Below, piece by piece: positions 11,330 to 22,427 of a stretch of DNA of 64,000 bases; the first letter of the stretch is position 1, and each line of letters opens with the position of its first letter. Below the pieces are notes generated by a model, which saw nothing but the letters and a program-made list of their open reading frames with translations, was not told the DNA's origin and ran no database searches. This stretch comes from Xiphydria camelus (lineage: Eukaryota > Arthropoda > Insecta > Hymenoptera > Xiphydriidae). The position numbers were made by a program, and so were the translations under genes. Where the stretch lies: positions 9,454,607 through 9,518,606 of the forward strand of contig OY783194.1 in NCBI GenBank assembly GCA_963678675.1, written 5' to 3'.

Positions 11330-12139
11330 GAGGGGCTACTCACAATCGTAATCATGGTGTCACTCAATTTTGTAATCAAAGTGTAATCACACTGTAATCA
11401 ACGAAGTCAGTGTAATTACTTATTACGTGTGATTGTATTTTCTGTCATTATTTTTTGGTAATCAAAATATAATCATTTGTAATCATTTGTAATGACTGTA
11501 ATCATCAAAAACCGCCACGATTCCCCTTTCATGTCCCTGGCACTGTCGCGTATTCGCTCAAATGCTCCTCGCATTTGGGCCGTAGACCGGTGTGAGGGAG
11601 AAATTCGACACTCCTTGGGTTCTTTGAGTAGGGTCCTCGGGATTTACAACACTTAACCCTGCCTTCCGCATCTCCCTGGAAATTTCTTCGCGTTGTGTGT
11701 TGGCACTCCCGCCCCCGGTCGCAATAGAGAAAGCTAAAAAAGTCGCACAACAAGTGCTCCTAATCGTAGAGCGACTAGTACGTTCAAAAAACCCCGAGCG
11801 ACCAGAACAGCTCGCAAATAAAATTAATGCATTGTTTGTTTTCCTTTACAAATTGATGTAGTTTTATTCATTGTTGATTTGTTCATTAAAAAACAATTAA
11901 TTAATAAGAAAGACAGAGTGAGGACATGATTTCAACAATTACTGACATACTGTAATCACTGATTACCATTTCACTGTAATCATTGAGATCATTTAGTAAT
12001 CATGAAGTCACCTTGGAAGGTAGTGGTAATGAATGTAATCACTGACTACCGAAATCAGTGTAATCAACGTGGTAAACGCTTATAATCGATTACATTTTAT
12101 AATCACGGTATCACCCAAATTGAATGTGAATAACCCCTC
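11330..12139. mobile_element. Non-autonomous TIR element rich in GTAATCA motifs
   Basis: The left end GAGGGGCTACTCACAATCGT is matched in inverse at the right end (AATGTGAATAACCCCTC). Subterminal regions on both sides hold many copies of GTAATCA/TGATTAC spaced irregularly (11349-11505 and 11945-12110). The 7-mer ATGGGAC occurs just outside both ends (11321-11327 and 12141-12147) and is a candidate target duplication. A 7-8 bp duplication would suggest hAT-like movement, but the TIR is not diagnostic. An open frame at 11529-11753 on the minus strand has no recognised family. Confidence 0.6.
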
Positions 12140-12239
12140 GATGGGACTGGTCAGAATGAGTCATTTTTTGAAGTGCCCGCGATAATAAATATCGCTATAT
12201 TTTGAAGCTCCTTTGACGCGGCTCAAATTTACCGACAGA

Positions 12240-12445
12240 AGCCCGAACGTTGCATGTGGCCAACGTTCGTCACCGTTGGACGCATGCAGTTCGCCAACGT
12301 CCTCCCACACGATGTGGCAAATGCCGATGTGTCCAACGCTGGAAGGCATTCGCCGCATCGTGTGGGCGGGGAAACGGCGATTGCGTCCAGCGTTGGAACC
12401 AACGCTGGAACCAACGCTGGAGCCAACGCTGGACGCATCGTGTGG
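12240..12445. repeat. CCAACGYTGG repeat cluster
   Basis: Repeated CCAACGCTGG/CCAGCGTTGG units, including four near-perfect 12-bp tandem copies at 12387-12433. CGCATCGTGTGGG motifs occur in both orientations (12305, 12355, 12433). Overlapping open frames are artefacts of the repeat. Confidence 0.7.
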
Positions 12446-12974
12446 GAGCGGCTTTAGCTAGTGGAGGATACCCTCAGGATTCAAGAAATCCTCAATAGAC
12501 TTCTCGACCTGGCGCTGGACCTCACATACTGGGGATACCGACGTCCTGGATCTACGAGAAGGGAGACCAACTCCTCAACTCCCGATAAGAAGAGGCCGAA
12601 CGAGTGGAGGCACCAGAGGATGCTCCGAAAACTATATGATTCCCGACGAACTTCCCGGTCTGGAGCCGGACCTTGCACGTGATCCACTTCACCAACCGAT
12701 TCTGGCTCGGGAGATCAACCGAGAAGTACCGTCCCGCTACCAAAGTCCTTGAAGGAGTGATCAACCTAACGGGAATCGTCTCATATCTACACTGAAAAAA
12801 ATTTTCAGGGAATTGAGCAATAATTCTGGCTGAACCAACCAGAATTTCTAGCCACCGTGGCCACAGCCAGAAGTTTTCTTAAGACAGCCAGCCGAGTATG
12901 GCTAAGCTAATATGTTTAAAGTAACAATATCGTGATGTTTGTGTCAAGCTGCGCTGTACTGTTGAGCCAGTTAT

Positions 12975-13167
12975 TTATTCTGATTGATTTAGACGTGCAG
13001 TATGCCTACGTAAGCTGTACCGTATCGCTAAATTGCACGGAAATTCTGGTTCATCTAGACAAGCAGTATAGCTGTGTCAGCTATACCGTATTGCTAAATT
13101 GCGCGGGAATTTTGGTTCGTTTAGACAAGCAGTATAGCTGTGTCAGCTATACCGTATTGCTAAATTG
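12975..13167. repeat. 66-bp tandem repeat, about three copies
   Basis: The motif GCAGTAT starts at 12997, 13063 and 13129, giving a 66-bp period. The last two units are nearly identical and each contains a small palindrome (TATAGCTGTGTCAGCTATA). The frame is kept through the repeats, but this is expected of a multiple-of-three period and does not show coding. Confidence 0.85.
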
Positions 13168-13189
13168 AAAGTAGGATTTTGCAAAAAGG

Positions 13190-13490
13190 GGGCGCGCACG
13201 CCTATCCTGCCGCCTGCCAACCCGCCTACTGGGGTGTCGGTTTTTTTTCCAACCCTTCCGGGATTCGATTTTTTTTTTTTTTTTTTTTTTATAGAAGGGG
13301 AAATGCATTTACGCACCATCCCCAGGTTTGGCTAGAAATCCGGAGGTGTGTGGAGCTCGGGTGATCCCGCGACGAGAAAGTGCAATGTCGCGGGGCCCAC
13401 ACCGGGATTTGAACCTGCGTTCCTTAGATGAGATGCTTCGAGACTGGGAATGCTCGCATTCTACCAATTGCGCTACCGACTCTTCAAGTG
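13190..13490 (-). repeat. tRNA-derived SINE inside the TA element
   Basis: This is the reverse complement of 30090-30385. It has an A-box-like TGGCGCAATTGG, a B box GGTTCAAATCC about 60 bp downstream, and then a body ending in a 22-base A tract (T tract 13269-13290 on this strand). The tRNA source was not identified; the arms do not fold as a normal tRNA. The Tc5-like element inserted just upstream of it. Confidence 0.65.
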
Positions 13491-14001
13491 GTCTTACAAG
13501 GAAACGTTTCGAGGCCGCCGCTTCCGATCTTGATGAAACTTCGTAAATTTAAAGTTTATCGAAAAATAAGAGACCCCTATTTTTTTATAGCGGCCCAATT
13601 TTGGTTTAAGGGGGTGAAATGGACCCCTGAATTTTCACCCCCTTCGAGCTATCTCCGAAACGAAGCGAGATAGATGAAAACTTTCAATGTACGTTTTGTT
13701 TGGTTTTTTTAGTATAATAAAATCCCCTAAACAGATTTTGAAAAAAAGCATTATTTTTCAAAAAAAAAAATTTTTTTATCTAATTTTTCGAAATTTCGGT
13801 TTAGTCATGTGGACAAAAATTTAGGAAATTTTATTACAAATTCAACCATGTATGACATGATATATTACCCTCCTACAGTTTTGCAAATTTATAACTTTTA
13901 TGTCTGATAATGAGCGGGCTACCAATGGCAGTGACGGGATAGGTCGGGGGTTATTACTTCTATGTATTTTAATGCCACTTTTATTTAATAAAGTTCAACT
14001 T

Positions 14002-14376
14002 CTATGGCTCATAATTATGACAATAATGGTATTCCGTGAAAAAATGTTTCATACAAAGTTGTTTCTTACACCAAGCACACGTAATAACGGCAATATCGCC
14101 ACATATGTGGCATCGTGGTTCCGAGTCCTGTGCAAAACAAAATTCTACAGGATGTTCAAATTCAGGAGGTCTCCTGAATACATATCCACTCTTGAACCAC
14201 GAATATTTAATAAAGTTAGTAAACCGTGGTGAAGAAAACTGATTATGAGTAAGAGATTGAAGTTTTAAAATATTATCTCTCGAATGAAGGTTAATATCGT
14301 AATTGAAAAGAGTTACAATATCTGAAAACCTCCTTACAAAATTCTTCCACATTCGAAAGCCGTATACGTCTAGCGG
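14002..14376 (-). pseudogene. Inverted duplicate of Tc5-like transposase C-terminus, in frame
   Basis: The minus strand reads MWKNFVRRFSDIVTLF onward and ends with a zinc-binding-like tail: CHICGD, then CAWCKKQLCMKHFF, and a stop at 14002. The same region in the right arm lacks 8 bp (near 16630) and so ends in a shifted frame, HMWRYCRYYVCLV. The left arm therefore holds the better-preserved C-terminus although it is not connected to the catalytic core. The Cys/His spacing (CxxC, CxxC, CxxH) resembles Cys-rich tails of other insect transposases. Confidence 0.8.
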
Positions 14377-14516
14377 AATATTATCAAAATAAAATGGACA
14401 AAAATTGTTCAGAAATCTTATTAATAAATCCGACCGTTAATTTATTTATATTATTTTCTGTTTGTGTGTAAGTAACTAATAATTCACTCACAGGTTAGAT
14501 AAAATTGTCTGAATTT

Positions 14517-14864
14517 TTATAGTTTTTTGTTGGAATCATTTTTTTCTTTACTTTTCTTCTTCGCGTACTGTTTCCTCCAGTACTCCTCACATTCTTGCAG
14601 CTCTCGTTCTACTTCGGCCATGGATGGTCCTGTTGTACGGAATGTCAGATCCAGCGATTTCCCGGGAGACGGCAATGGTATGTGCCCATTTTTAAGATCC
14701 TCCACGATCTTCTCAAAAGTCGGTAACTCGTTTGAACCCATCACTTGAATGATAGACGCAGCCAATGAAACTGAAGCTCTTTGCTTCTCGGCCCTGTATA
14801 TGTACTCCTCGAAAATGCCGTAAACAACATTCCTGTTATTTGTAGGGTTGCCTTATATGGCCCC
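14517..14864 (-). CDS. Unidentified minus-strand frame inside the Tc5-like element
   Basis: An open frame of about 115 codons reads PTNNRNVVYGIFEEYIYRAE, then SLAASIIQVMGSNELPTFEK, IPLPSPGKSLDLTFRTTGPS, and a Lys/Glu-rich tail ending at 14517. It has no ATG near its start. An AG just upstream (around 14865) could be a splice acceptor, so it may be a last exon. The composition looks like a real protein: a charged C-terminal helix with AEVERELQECEEYWRKQ. No family is recognised. It lies in the non-palindromic part between the left arm and the transposase, in the opposite direction. It could be an accessory protein of the transposon or a captured host exon. Confidence 0.45.
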
Positions 14865-15210
14865 GGTGATGCGAAAGAGGGAGTTTAGTTCTTTGGACAA
14901 CCTTTATTATTAGTTGGCTCTGTGCCCATGTACAAATATTTTCGTACGCGCTCTTGAGTTTCGTACGCGGACTCCGAGGATGATGGCTCCTTTTTGGGAA
15001 GTCGGACCTCCCACCCTCTCCAGTCTGTTTCGTTCTTGTGAGGCGACTTCATTATATATAAGGAAGCGAAAGAGAAAGCTTTTTAGTCTGAATATTCAGT
15101 TTCTATGGTGCACAGCAGTTCATATTATTATTATGGCAATTATAAATCCGATCAATGTGTTAACTTTATTGGTGGCCGTTTTCAGTGTACCAAATGGAAG
15201 AGAAACTCCA

Positions 15211-16673
15211 ATGAATAGTGCAGAAGTGCAATTGAAAGATTTATTACAAAATATTATTATACGTAGCATGGAGGATTCATCATTTCGAGTCGAACATGAA
15301 AATAAATTGGAATTGGAAGATTCAATCGAGGATAGTGAAATGCACGCTGTTAATACTGACTGGCTGGAATCGGATGTCGAGGATGTTCCTCACGTAGAAA
15401 CCTCTATACCTCCAGAACCATATCCCTGTACACTCGATGAAGAAGCGGTTAGCTTTGAATATAAACAAAGTGCCATAGATTACTGGAACAGTGGGAAGAA
15501 AAGACGTCGAACCGTAGCAGCAGTTCAACATCAGTTTAAAAAAGTGAAATCTGATAGACAATTACGAAGATGGGCTGCGCAAGTAGGACAGGGGGTACTC
15601 AAAATGATAAATTAATACGCATAGCGAAATATACTTTTGATAAATTTGTAGAAGCTAGTAGATCGAAAATAATAGTACATAATGTAGACCTTAAACGATG
15701 GGCTTTACAAGCAAAAGAAGTAGAGAATCTTCCAACCTTCAAAGCAAGTCAAACATGGTTGAGGTCATTCAAGAAAGCATATAGAATTGTCTCTCGAAAG
15801 ATCACAAAGTTTGTAACGAGAAAAAACGTTGAGGGTGAGGAAAGTTTGAAAGTACGAAGCCATGCCTTCGTAGAACAAGTGAAGCCACTCATTACACAAT
15901 ATGGACCACAAAATGTATTTAACTCTGATCAGAGTGGATTTAATTTAGAAATACATTCTGGCCGAACTTTAGCTACATCGGGGCAAAAAAAAATTGAAGC
16001 TGTGGTACAATCAATATCTTCTACAACCCACAGCTATACTATACAACCCACCATATCTGCTGATGGAAAACTACTGTCGCCTCTTTATGTGGTATTAAAA
16101 GAGGCTAGTGGGCAATTGGGAGAACGAGTGCAACAAACCGTGTTTAGGCCGCCAAATGTATACTTCATGGCTTCCAAATCTGGGAAACTTACAACCGATC
16201 TCATGAAAACATGGCTGCAAGAAGTTTACTTCCCTAACACTGGATCTACAAGCGTCTTACTGCTGGACTCTTGGAGTGGACAATGTGAGCGAAGTGTTCG
16301 AGAAGCTACACCAGAAGACAAGACAATAATATTAATGACGATTCCACAAGGCACCACCGGACTGATTCAACCGCTAGACGTATACGGATTTCGAATGTGG
16401 AAGAATTTTGTAAGGAGGTTTTCAGATATTGTAACTCTTTTCAATTACGATATTAACCTTCATTCGAGAGATAATATTTTAAAACTTCAATCTCTTACTC
16501 ATAATCAGTTTTCTTCACCACGGTTTACTAACTTTATTAAATATTCGTGGTTCAAGAGTGGATATATATTCAGGAGACCTCCTGAATTTGAACATCCTGT
16601 AGAATTTTGTTTTGCACAGGACTCGGAACCACATATGTGGCGATATTGCCGTTATTACGTGTGCTTGGTGTAA
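15211..16673 (+). pseudogene. Tc5/pogo-type DDD transposase (copy 2)
   Basis: The most likely start is ATG at 15211 (MNSAEVQLKDLLQNI); the frame is open further upstream to 14914, but that part looks non-coding. Frame one ends at 15615; frame two (15570-16673) continues the protein after a one-base shift at the G5 run near 15591. Domain order: acidic N-terminus, first helix-turn-helix, CENP-B/Tc5-type helix-turn-helix (ALQAKEVENLPTFKASQTWL), then the DDE-type core with aspartates at residues 120, 233 and 270 of frame two (DD36D). Such proteins cut and rejoin the transposon ends in the nucleus. The last residues are frameshifted by an 8-bp deletion. A full-length member would be about 480-500 residues. 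Confidence 0.85.
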
Positions 16674-17871
16674 GAAACAACTTTGTATGAAACATTTTTT
16701 CACGGAATACCATTATTGTCATAATTATGAGCCATAGAAGTTGAACTTTATTAAATAAAAGAAAAGTGGCATTAAAATACATAGAAGTAATAACCCCCGA
16801 CCTATCCCGTCACTGCCATTGGTAGCCCGCTCATTATCAGACATAAAAGTTAGAAATTTGCAAAACTGTAGGAGGGAAATATATCATGTCATACATGGTT
16901 GAATTTGTAATAAAATTTCCTAAATTTTTGTCCACATGACTAAACCGAAATTTCGAAAAATTAGATAAAAAATTTTTTTTTTTTGAAAAATAATGCTTTT
17001 TTTCAAAATCTGTTTAGGGGATTTTATTATACTAAAAAAACCAAACAAAACGTACATTGAAAGTTTTCATCTATCTCGCTTCGTTTCGGAGATAGCTCGA
17101 AGGGGGTGAAAATTCAGGGGTCCATTTCACCCCCTTAAACCAAAATTGGGCCGCTATAAAAAAATAGGGGTCTCTTATTTTTCGATAAACTTTAAATTTA
17201 CGAAGTTTCATCAAGATCGGAAGCGGCGGCCTCGAAACGTTTCCTTGTTAGCTAAAACAGGCCTTTATATAATGCAACACTGAGATATCTCGGCAAAAAT
17301 ATTTAAATAAATATTTAATTTGCTATCGGGGTACCGACTCGACTTCTACCGGTATTTCGTATGCCTCGGGCACAGAACCGCACAGTTGCAGGGACCTTTT
17401 CGGCCGGGCTTGGTCGGTATTGGAGCCACTTCTACCGGTAAAAATTGCTCGAATACCGACCAAGCCCGGCCGAAGGGGTCTCTGCAACTGTGTGGAACTG
17501 CGCGAGGCATCCAGTATAGTCCACCCAGCCATACCGTTCAGTCACACTACACATAAGTTTACAGTTGGTGTAAACATACGTTTTATAGTCCAGCTAACTA
17601 TACCTATATACCTATATTACGTATAATCATACAGTTGGGGTAAGAATACGTCATCTGCTTAGGATAACCTTTCTAGTATATTAAGTAATCAGATGCCATA
17701 TTGCTGCATCAAACATATCTGTTAGCAATACTTGGACTGCTAACATAGCAATGCTGTATCTCAAATACAACTAATAGAATTACTGTAATAAAAATATTTT
17801 TAGGGGGGAATGGCTAGAAAGTCTCAGCCAGAAATGTATTGCTGTTAAAACTAAAGATTTTTTTCAGTGTA

Positions 17872-19968
17872 CATCCCGTAAGAGGAGCCCGGAAGAGCTC
17901 CTTCGGACATGGACATCCAGAAGATTCCGTCGTTTGAAGAAAATCTATACGTTACAGCTATCACAGCCGATAAGGTATCGAACTAATTACGCTGAAGGGT
18001 TTGAGAACGCGATTACTAAAACCGAGCGCATACCGAATTTCGCTCTTTTTTAACTGTCGCTGTTGACTCGCTTCCTTGTCTAGTGCTATAGTTAGTCCCG
18101 TGCGTACGAAGTGCTAAATTAAGACCGCTCAATCATCCTGAGATTCGCCGAACTCTCGACCGGCAGGTCTCAATCATTTCTGCTGTAAAGTTCACGAAGT
18201 TTTCCATTTTATTTCGTAGATTTCCATTCCTTATTTTGCATTGTTATCTTCGCGTGTCGGAGTATCGTTCACGTACTTTGTCGTATCGTATCGTTCGTCC
18301 CAGAAGACGAATTTCGAGTAAGTGCAGAGTGCGTGCTTTTCGGAAGATTTTATAGTGAATTTCCATATCGTATCGTTGCTTTCGCATTTAGTTAATCCCG
18401 AGACTGGCCGCCCATGGACGAGAGATTCCAGTACGTTCAGTAACTCGAATGCGTAGAGGCGCCTCGCACCAGTCCCTTATCGTATCGTTACTCTCGCATT
18501 CAGTTCATCGCGAGACTGGCCCCTCATGAGTGAGAGATTCCAGTCCGTTTAGTAACTCGAATTGCGTTAGAGGTACTTCGCATCAGTCCCTTATCGTATC
18601 GTATCTTTCTTCTCGATTGTTGTCATATAGCGATTTTTGAAGGTGAACGATTACTACTGTACCTACCGGAAATTTCGTGGTTCTACTATTTTATTTCGCC
18701 CATTTTATTGCTATCGTATTTTGTGTGCTATGTGTGATTAGAGAGAGAATTAGGATTTGGTTCTCTCTAGGAGTTTTCTCACGTCATCAAAGCATTTTCG
18801 GACCCTTCTGGTCCCAGACCTTATTTCATATCGCTTTCCGTTTAATTCCGAATCTATTCGCGTTTCCTTTCGTTCCGTACCGTACCGTTCTTATATTTGC
18901 TATTCCGATTTCAAGGATTGTTTCGCGTTACCTCTACCGTATTAATTTCCGTACTATTCGCTTATGCCGTCTCGCTACTTCTATATCGCACATATCGAGC
19001 GTCGTGTGATTGGCTTTGCTTTAAGGAGGGTCCTCAGAACACTGAGCGGGCACTTGCACTTTTCTTAATAAATTTTCCTTTTACTCGTGACTGTCCTTGA
19101 TGCTCCATCGCTTTCTTCAAATTTTTCTCTTCATAAAATAACAATGTACTTCACTTGCTTGCACTCGTGAACACAGGACATAACCTCATTAACATATGAC
19201 TTGTCATCACAACCGCGCAAGTTTCGATGGTAACGTTTCGATTTTACCGACTGGACCAATACCAACCACTTATTCCTAAAAAGAGTCGTTGCCAAGTTTA
19301 TTCAATAAATCTAATTCATTTATAACATTCGGGATTAATAATTTATCAATTGGAAAAATAAAATTCAAGGTGCCAAACAGAATGATAATCGAAAGAAACT
19401 ATTTCAGAAGGTTTTCCGTAAGAATGATTGCATTTTTTAAAGTTAAACTTTTGTTTCTACAAGTTGCAGCTGACTGTCGGCACCTTTGAAGTTTACTCCG
19501 ACTCCTTAAGCCCTTTGCACACTACGCTACGCAGGTATCCGATACCTAAGTTGCCAACTCAAGTCTCAAGCAACTGGAGACGCATAGCTCGCACACTACG
19601 CTACAGAAGTCGTAAGACCCGCGTCGCCACCAGTTACCGTACCTTGAGAAAATGTCTGATACCAACATCTTTTCTCTGGAACCATCAGGAAAGGGTGATA
19701 AAAACATCACACACTATATTCCTTCCGACAATGCATTCGAAATGCATTCAGCTTTGTAAAGGAGAGAAATGACGATTTCAATAGATAACCGAATATTTCG
19801 GGAAACAAAGGTTCATTCCGACTCGTCCAGTAATTAACCCTTTCAGGAAAGGTGCGAGACTGCGAACTCATTAGCAGCCTGGATTCGCCGAAATATACTG
19901 CTTCACTGATGGCGAGATTGACCCTAGTTTGGCAAGTATTTATGATCGCGATGCTATTGGGTTGGAAA
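17872..19968. other. Unassigned region flanking the TA element
   Basis: No gene is recognised. 17872-18110, together with 12460-12787 on the other side of the TA element, is GC-richer than the surroundings and could be one older repeat split by the insertion. 19010-19110 contains AATAAA and might be the end of a transcript or LTR, without further support. 19795-19885 (CGACTCGTCCAGTAATTAAC) is a dispersed repeat also seen at 31555-31640 and, diverged, at 32650-32700 and 46420-46460. Confidence 0.4.
18367..18605. repeat. 113-bp tandem repeat, two copies plus a partial third
   Basis: ATCGTATCGTT starts at 18367 and 18479, and ATCGTATCGTA at 18593 (spacing 112 and 114). Each full unit contains GAGACTGGC, GAGAGATTCCAGT and CAGTCCCTTATCGTATCG. 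Such arrays occur in retrotransposon 5' regions, but no coding sequence follows to support that. Confidence 0.75.
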
Positions 19969-19969
19969 A

Positions 19970-20200
19970 TAAGTTCGTAGCGTTTTCTTTTATTTTCTTT
20001 TATTTTACAACGATTTGTTAGTTGTTTCGCAAAGTGTTTATATTTATTTGAAAGAGCTCTTTCTCCTCTACAAAACTGTTATAATTGTTTCTTCGAGTAA
20101 CAATTTGTTATTATTTTTCAAGATTAGAACTGGAATATCCAGGAGGCAAAGATCAGCATTTTCGACACATTTTTTATCAAAGACTCGCCTATAACACTTT
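19970..20200 (+). mobile_element. mariner-like 5' end fragment
   Basis: TTGGGTTGGAAAATAAGTTC at 19970, preceded by TA, matches the typical start of mariner elements. About 130 bp downstream a frame reads LELEYPGGKDQHFRHIFYQ, resembling the N-terminus of insect mariner transposases (EHFRH...LFYF). The similarity is lost after about 20200, and no right end was found. It is a truncated relic. Confidence 0.55.
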
Positions 20201-20330
20201 CTCCGTACACGTCGCAAAAGTCCCGAGCGGCTCCGGCAGCTTTTTGACCTCAATAAAAAGCGAAGATAAGCAGATGTCGAAACGACCGTGTCGAGCCGTT
20301 TTGTGTCGAGTCGAGTCGTGTCGATTGTAG

Positions 20331-22186
20331 TGGATTCCTAGCTTTATGCTAACATCATTTGTTTTATTATTGTAATGATTTTGCTTGCTGATTGCAAGAA
20401 CTGTGCTAATATTTTTTGTTTGGTCTTGCATTGTGTTTACAATAAGTAAACATTATGCTAGCACATTATGGTACTTCAACTGAGTATTATATTGTAATAT
20501 GATACTATCATTTTGCTATTTTCTTTGACATCACTCAATAGTTGAATACATTTTATTAGCTAAGAGCTAACATTTATTACTAGATAACAGATGTTAAAGT
20601 TTAGTTTGAGCATATCAGCTATCAGGGTAATCCGATAGCTATTTCTATTTACACGGTGTCTTCGTGAAACGTAACCCCTGCTTAAATCGAGAGGCTCCTG
20701 TACGTTGAATTGCTTACTCTGAAAGGAAATAACTAACTCCTACTTAAAGCTAAATCGAACTTCGTTGGAGTTATAGTTTGAATTGACTATACATATATGA
20801 AAAAGGCAATTTTAAAGACTTGATATTTAATATTCTATTTAGGATATAAAGACTTAGGGAATGTGATATAAATATATTATATATCTTTGCGTGCATTTCA
20901 CCTAGGTACGAGTATATATTCAAATTCTTATCTCATTCATGACGAATCATATAGATAGTAAATGGTATTCCCATTAAACAGCAAAGCCACGAGAAATTAA
21001 AAAATAACTATTTTTAAAACTCAACTATTAATCTTAAATACTTATTTGTAAAGAAATTATACTCTTATTCTCTCTCTCTCAAAAACCAGCAGAGCTAGGA
21101 TGAAGATTTCGATCTTTTTTACTACCTAATTGACGATTGAAGTGACAGCTGGTAAGACCAGGAAACTAAAAATCGACTCTTTTGCATCTCCTACTTGTAT
21201 ACTCATTTTGAATTAACACCAGTGGAGTCAGGTTTAGAGATAAAAGTTAAAGGTGGACTACACCTGGGCATTTTTCCACAGAACATTCGGTATGCTTATA
21301 TACCCATACGTAAGTAATTGAGTGCATATAATGAAGTTCGTTTACTTTTGGTCAGACTTCATAATCTCTAAAACCGCTTAGTCAACGTTCTTAATCTGTC
21401 CGTTCTCGGAACAGACTCCGCGTGTTATCGCGCAGCTCTCGCAGTATGACGAAGATGCGTTCGGACGGTGAATGAACTTTCCGTAAAACATTCTGCGGAC
21501 TGAACTACTCTCGCATCTCAACACACCCCTTTCCTTCCTCTTGCCTCATTTCCATCGCGACAAGCAGTAATAATAGCAATCATTGTATTTCAAGAGCTTC
21601 CGATGTGCTGCCAATAATAATAGATATCTATGGAATGTAATTGGCTCTATGTTTATTCGTCAATTGTCCTTATCACGTACAAAAGTTAATTATTTCGTGT
21701 TTTCACCTAATCAAATTGAGAAATACTCAATCTGCTTATATATATCTCTTCAAAAATGGTGCATGGTCATGTATTAAATTCGCTATATTAATTAATTTTT
21801 GTTGGTGTTATTTTTCCTATTAAATAAACATTTTAACACTAACGTTATTTATTTCTATGAAACAGTAAAAATGTTAAATTTTTTTTGAAATCATACAGAA
21901 AATGTTATTTGAGATGAAAAATCAGTTGAAAAATGGTCCAAATTTAATTGTAGAAGTAATTAAATTAGATCATTTATAGACCTGAAATGTCGATTTTTTA
22001 TATATGCTTTATCTGTTAAAATGACACGATTTTACACGCAATTCGAACTTTTTGTTCTTACGTCAAGCATATGTTTGTCAGAGAGGCATCGGCTAGGAAA
22101 TGAAGTACTAGACGAAATAAAGGAAATTTTATTATAACTTTTTTCTCAACTTTAAACTTGCGTTCAAACTGAAAATAAAATATATA
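20331..22186. other. AT-rich region without recognised features
   Basis: Read on both strands. Only short incidental open frames are present. 20280-20330 has a GTCGA-rich simple repeat. Nothing else is supportable. Confidence 0.6.
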
Positions 22187-22427
22187 GAGTGGCCGGGCTA
22201 ATTGATCTAAGTGCCAAAAACATTTTTCCCTGGAAAATAAGAAAAACTGCCCATCAGGGAAACCAAACTGACATTTGACCACCTTTTGACGGCATATACA
22301 ACGAAAAGGAAAGCGCATTAGCACTTAAATCATATAGCTCTGCATTGGCCTTGGCGCATACATCATTTTGTAGAAAAATTCCGAAATCATGGAATTTTGG
22401 CACTTAGATTAATTAGCCCTGCCACTC
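22187..22427. mobile_element. 241-bp MITE, TA-flanked
   Basis: The terminal inverted repeats GAGTGGCCGGGCTAATTGAT and its near reverse complement (ATTAATTAGCCCTGCCACTC) extend for about 35 bp through CTAAGTGCCAAAA. TA flanks both sides (22185-22186, 22428-22429). A TA duplication suggests the Tc1/mariner superfamily. Confidence 0.85.

Larger units (their letters stand above)
13497..17247 (+). mobile_element. Tc5-like DNA transposon with 880-bp arms (copy 2)
   Basis: The element runs from CAAGGAAACG to CGTTTCCTTG and is flanked by TTA (13494-13496 and 17248-17250). The sister copy of the host element carries the unoccupied target CTTAG (30080s, reverse strand), so a 3-bp TTA duplication at CTNAG is directly shown. 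Left arm 13497-14376 and right arm 16371-17247 are near-identical inverted repeats that include the last third of the transposase gene. Between them lie a minus-strand open frame (14517-14864) and the transposase. Tc5 of C. elegans is known to have CAAGG ends, TNA duplication and long inverted repeats. The coding arms are the unusual point. Confidence 0.9.
12790..17869 (-). mobile_element. 1326-bp TA-flanked element, interrupted copy
   Basis: The ends are CACTGAAAAAAAT (12790) and ATTTTTTTCAGTG (17869), flanked by TA (12788-12789, 17870-17871). Removing the Tc5-like insertion and its duplicated TTA leaves 1326 bp, exactly the length of the uninterrupted inverse copy at 29463-30788. TA duplication suggests mobilisation by a Tc1/mariner-superfamily transposase, but no transposase is encoded. 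It contains a 66-bp tandem repeat and a tRNA-derived SINE. Both copies have a 22-base A/T tract, which suggests recent divergence. Confidence 0.9.

Noticed and set aside
12213..12498. Five overlapping frames in the CCAACGCTGG cluster
   Set aside because: All are explained by the short tandem repeat.
17872..19110. LTR of a retrotransposon
   Set aside because: AATAAA and tandem repeats are suggestive, but no second LTR, primer-binding site or gag-pol coding was found.
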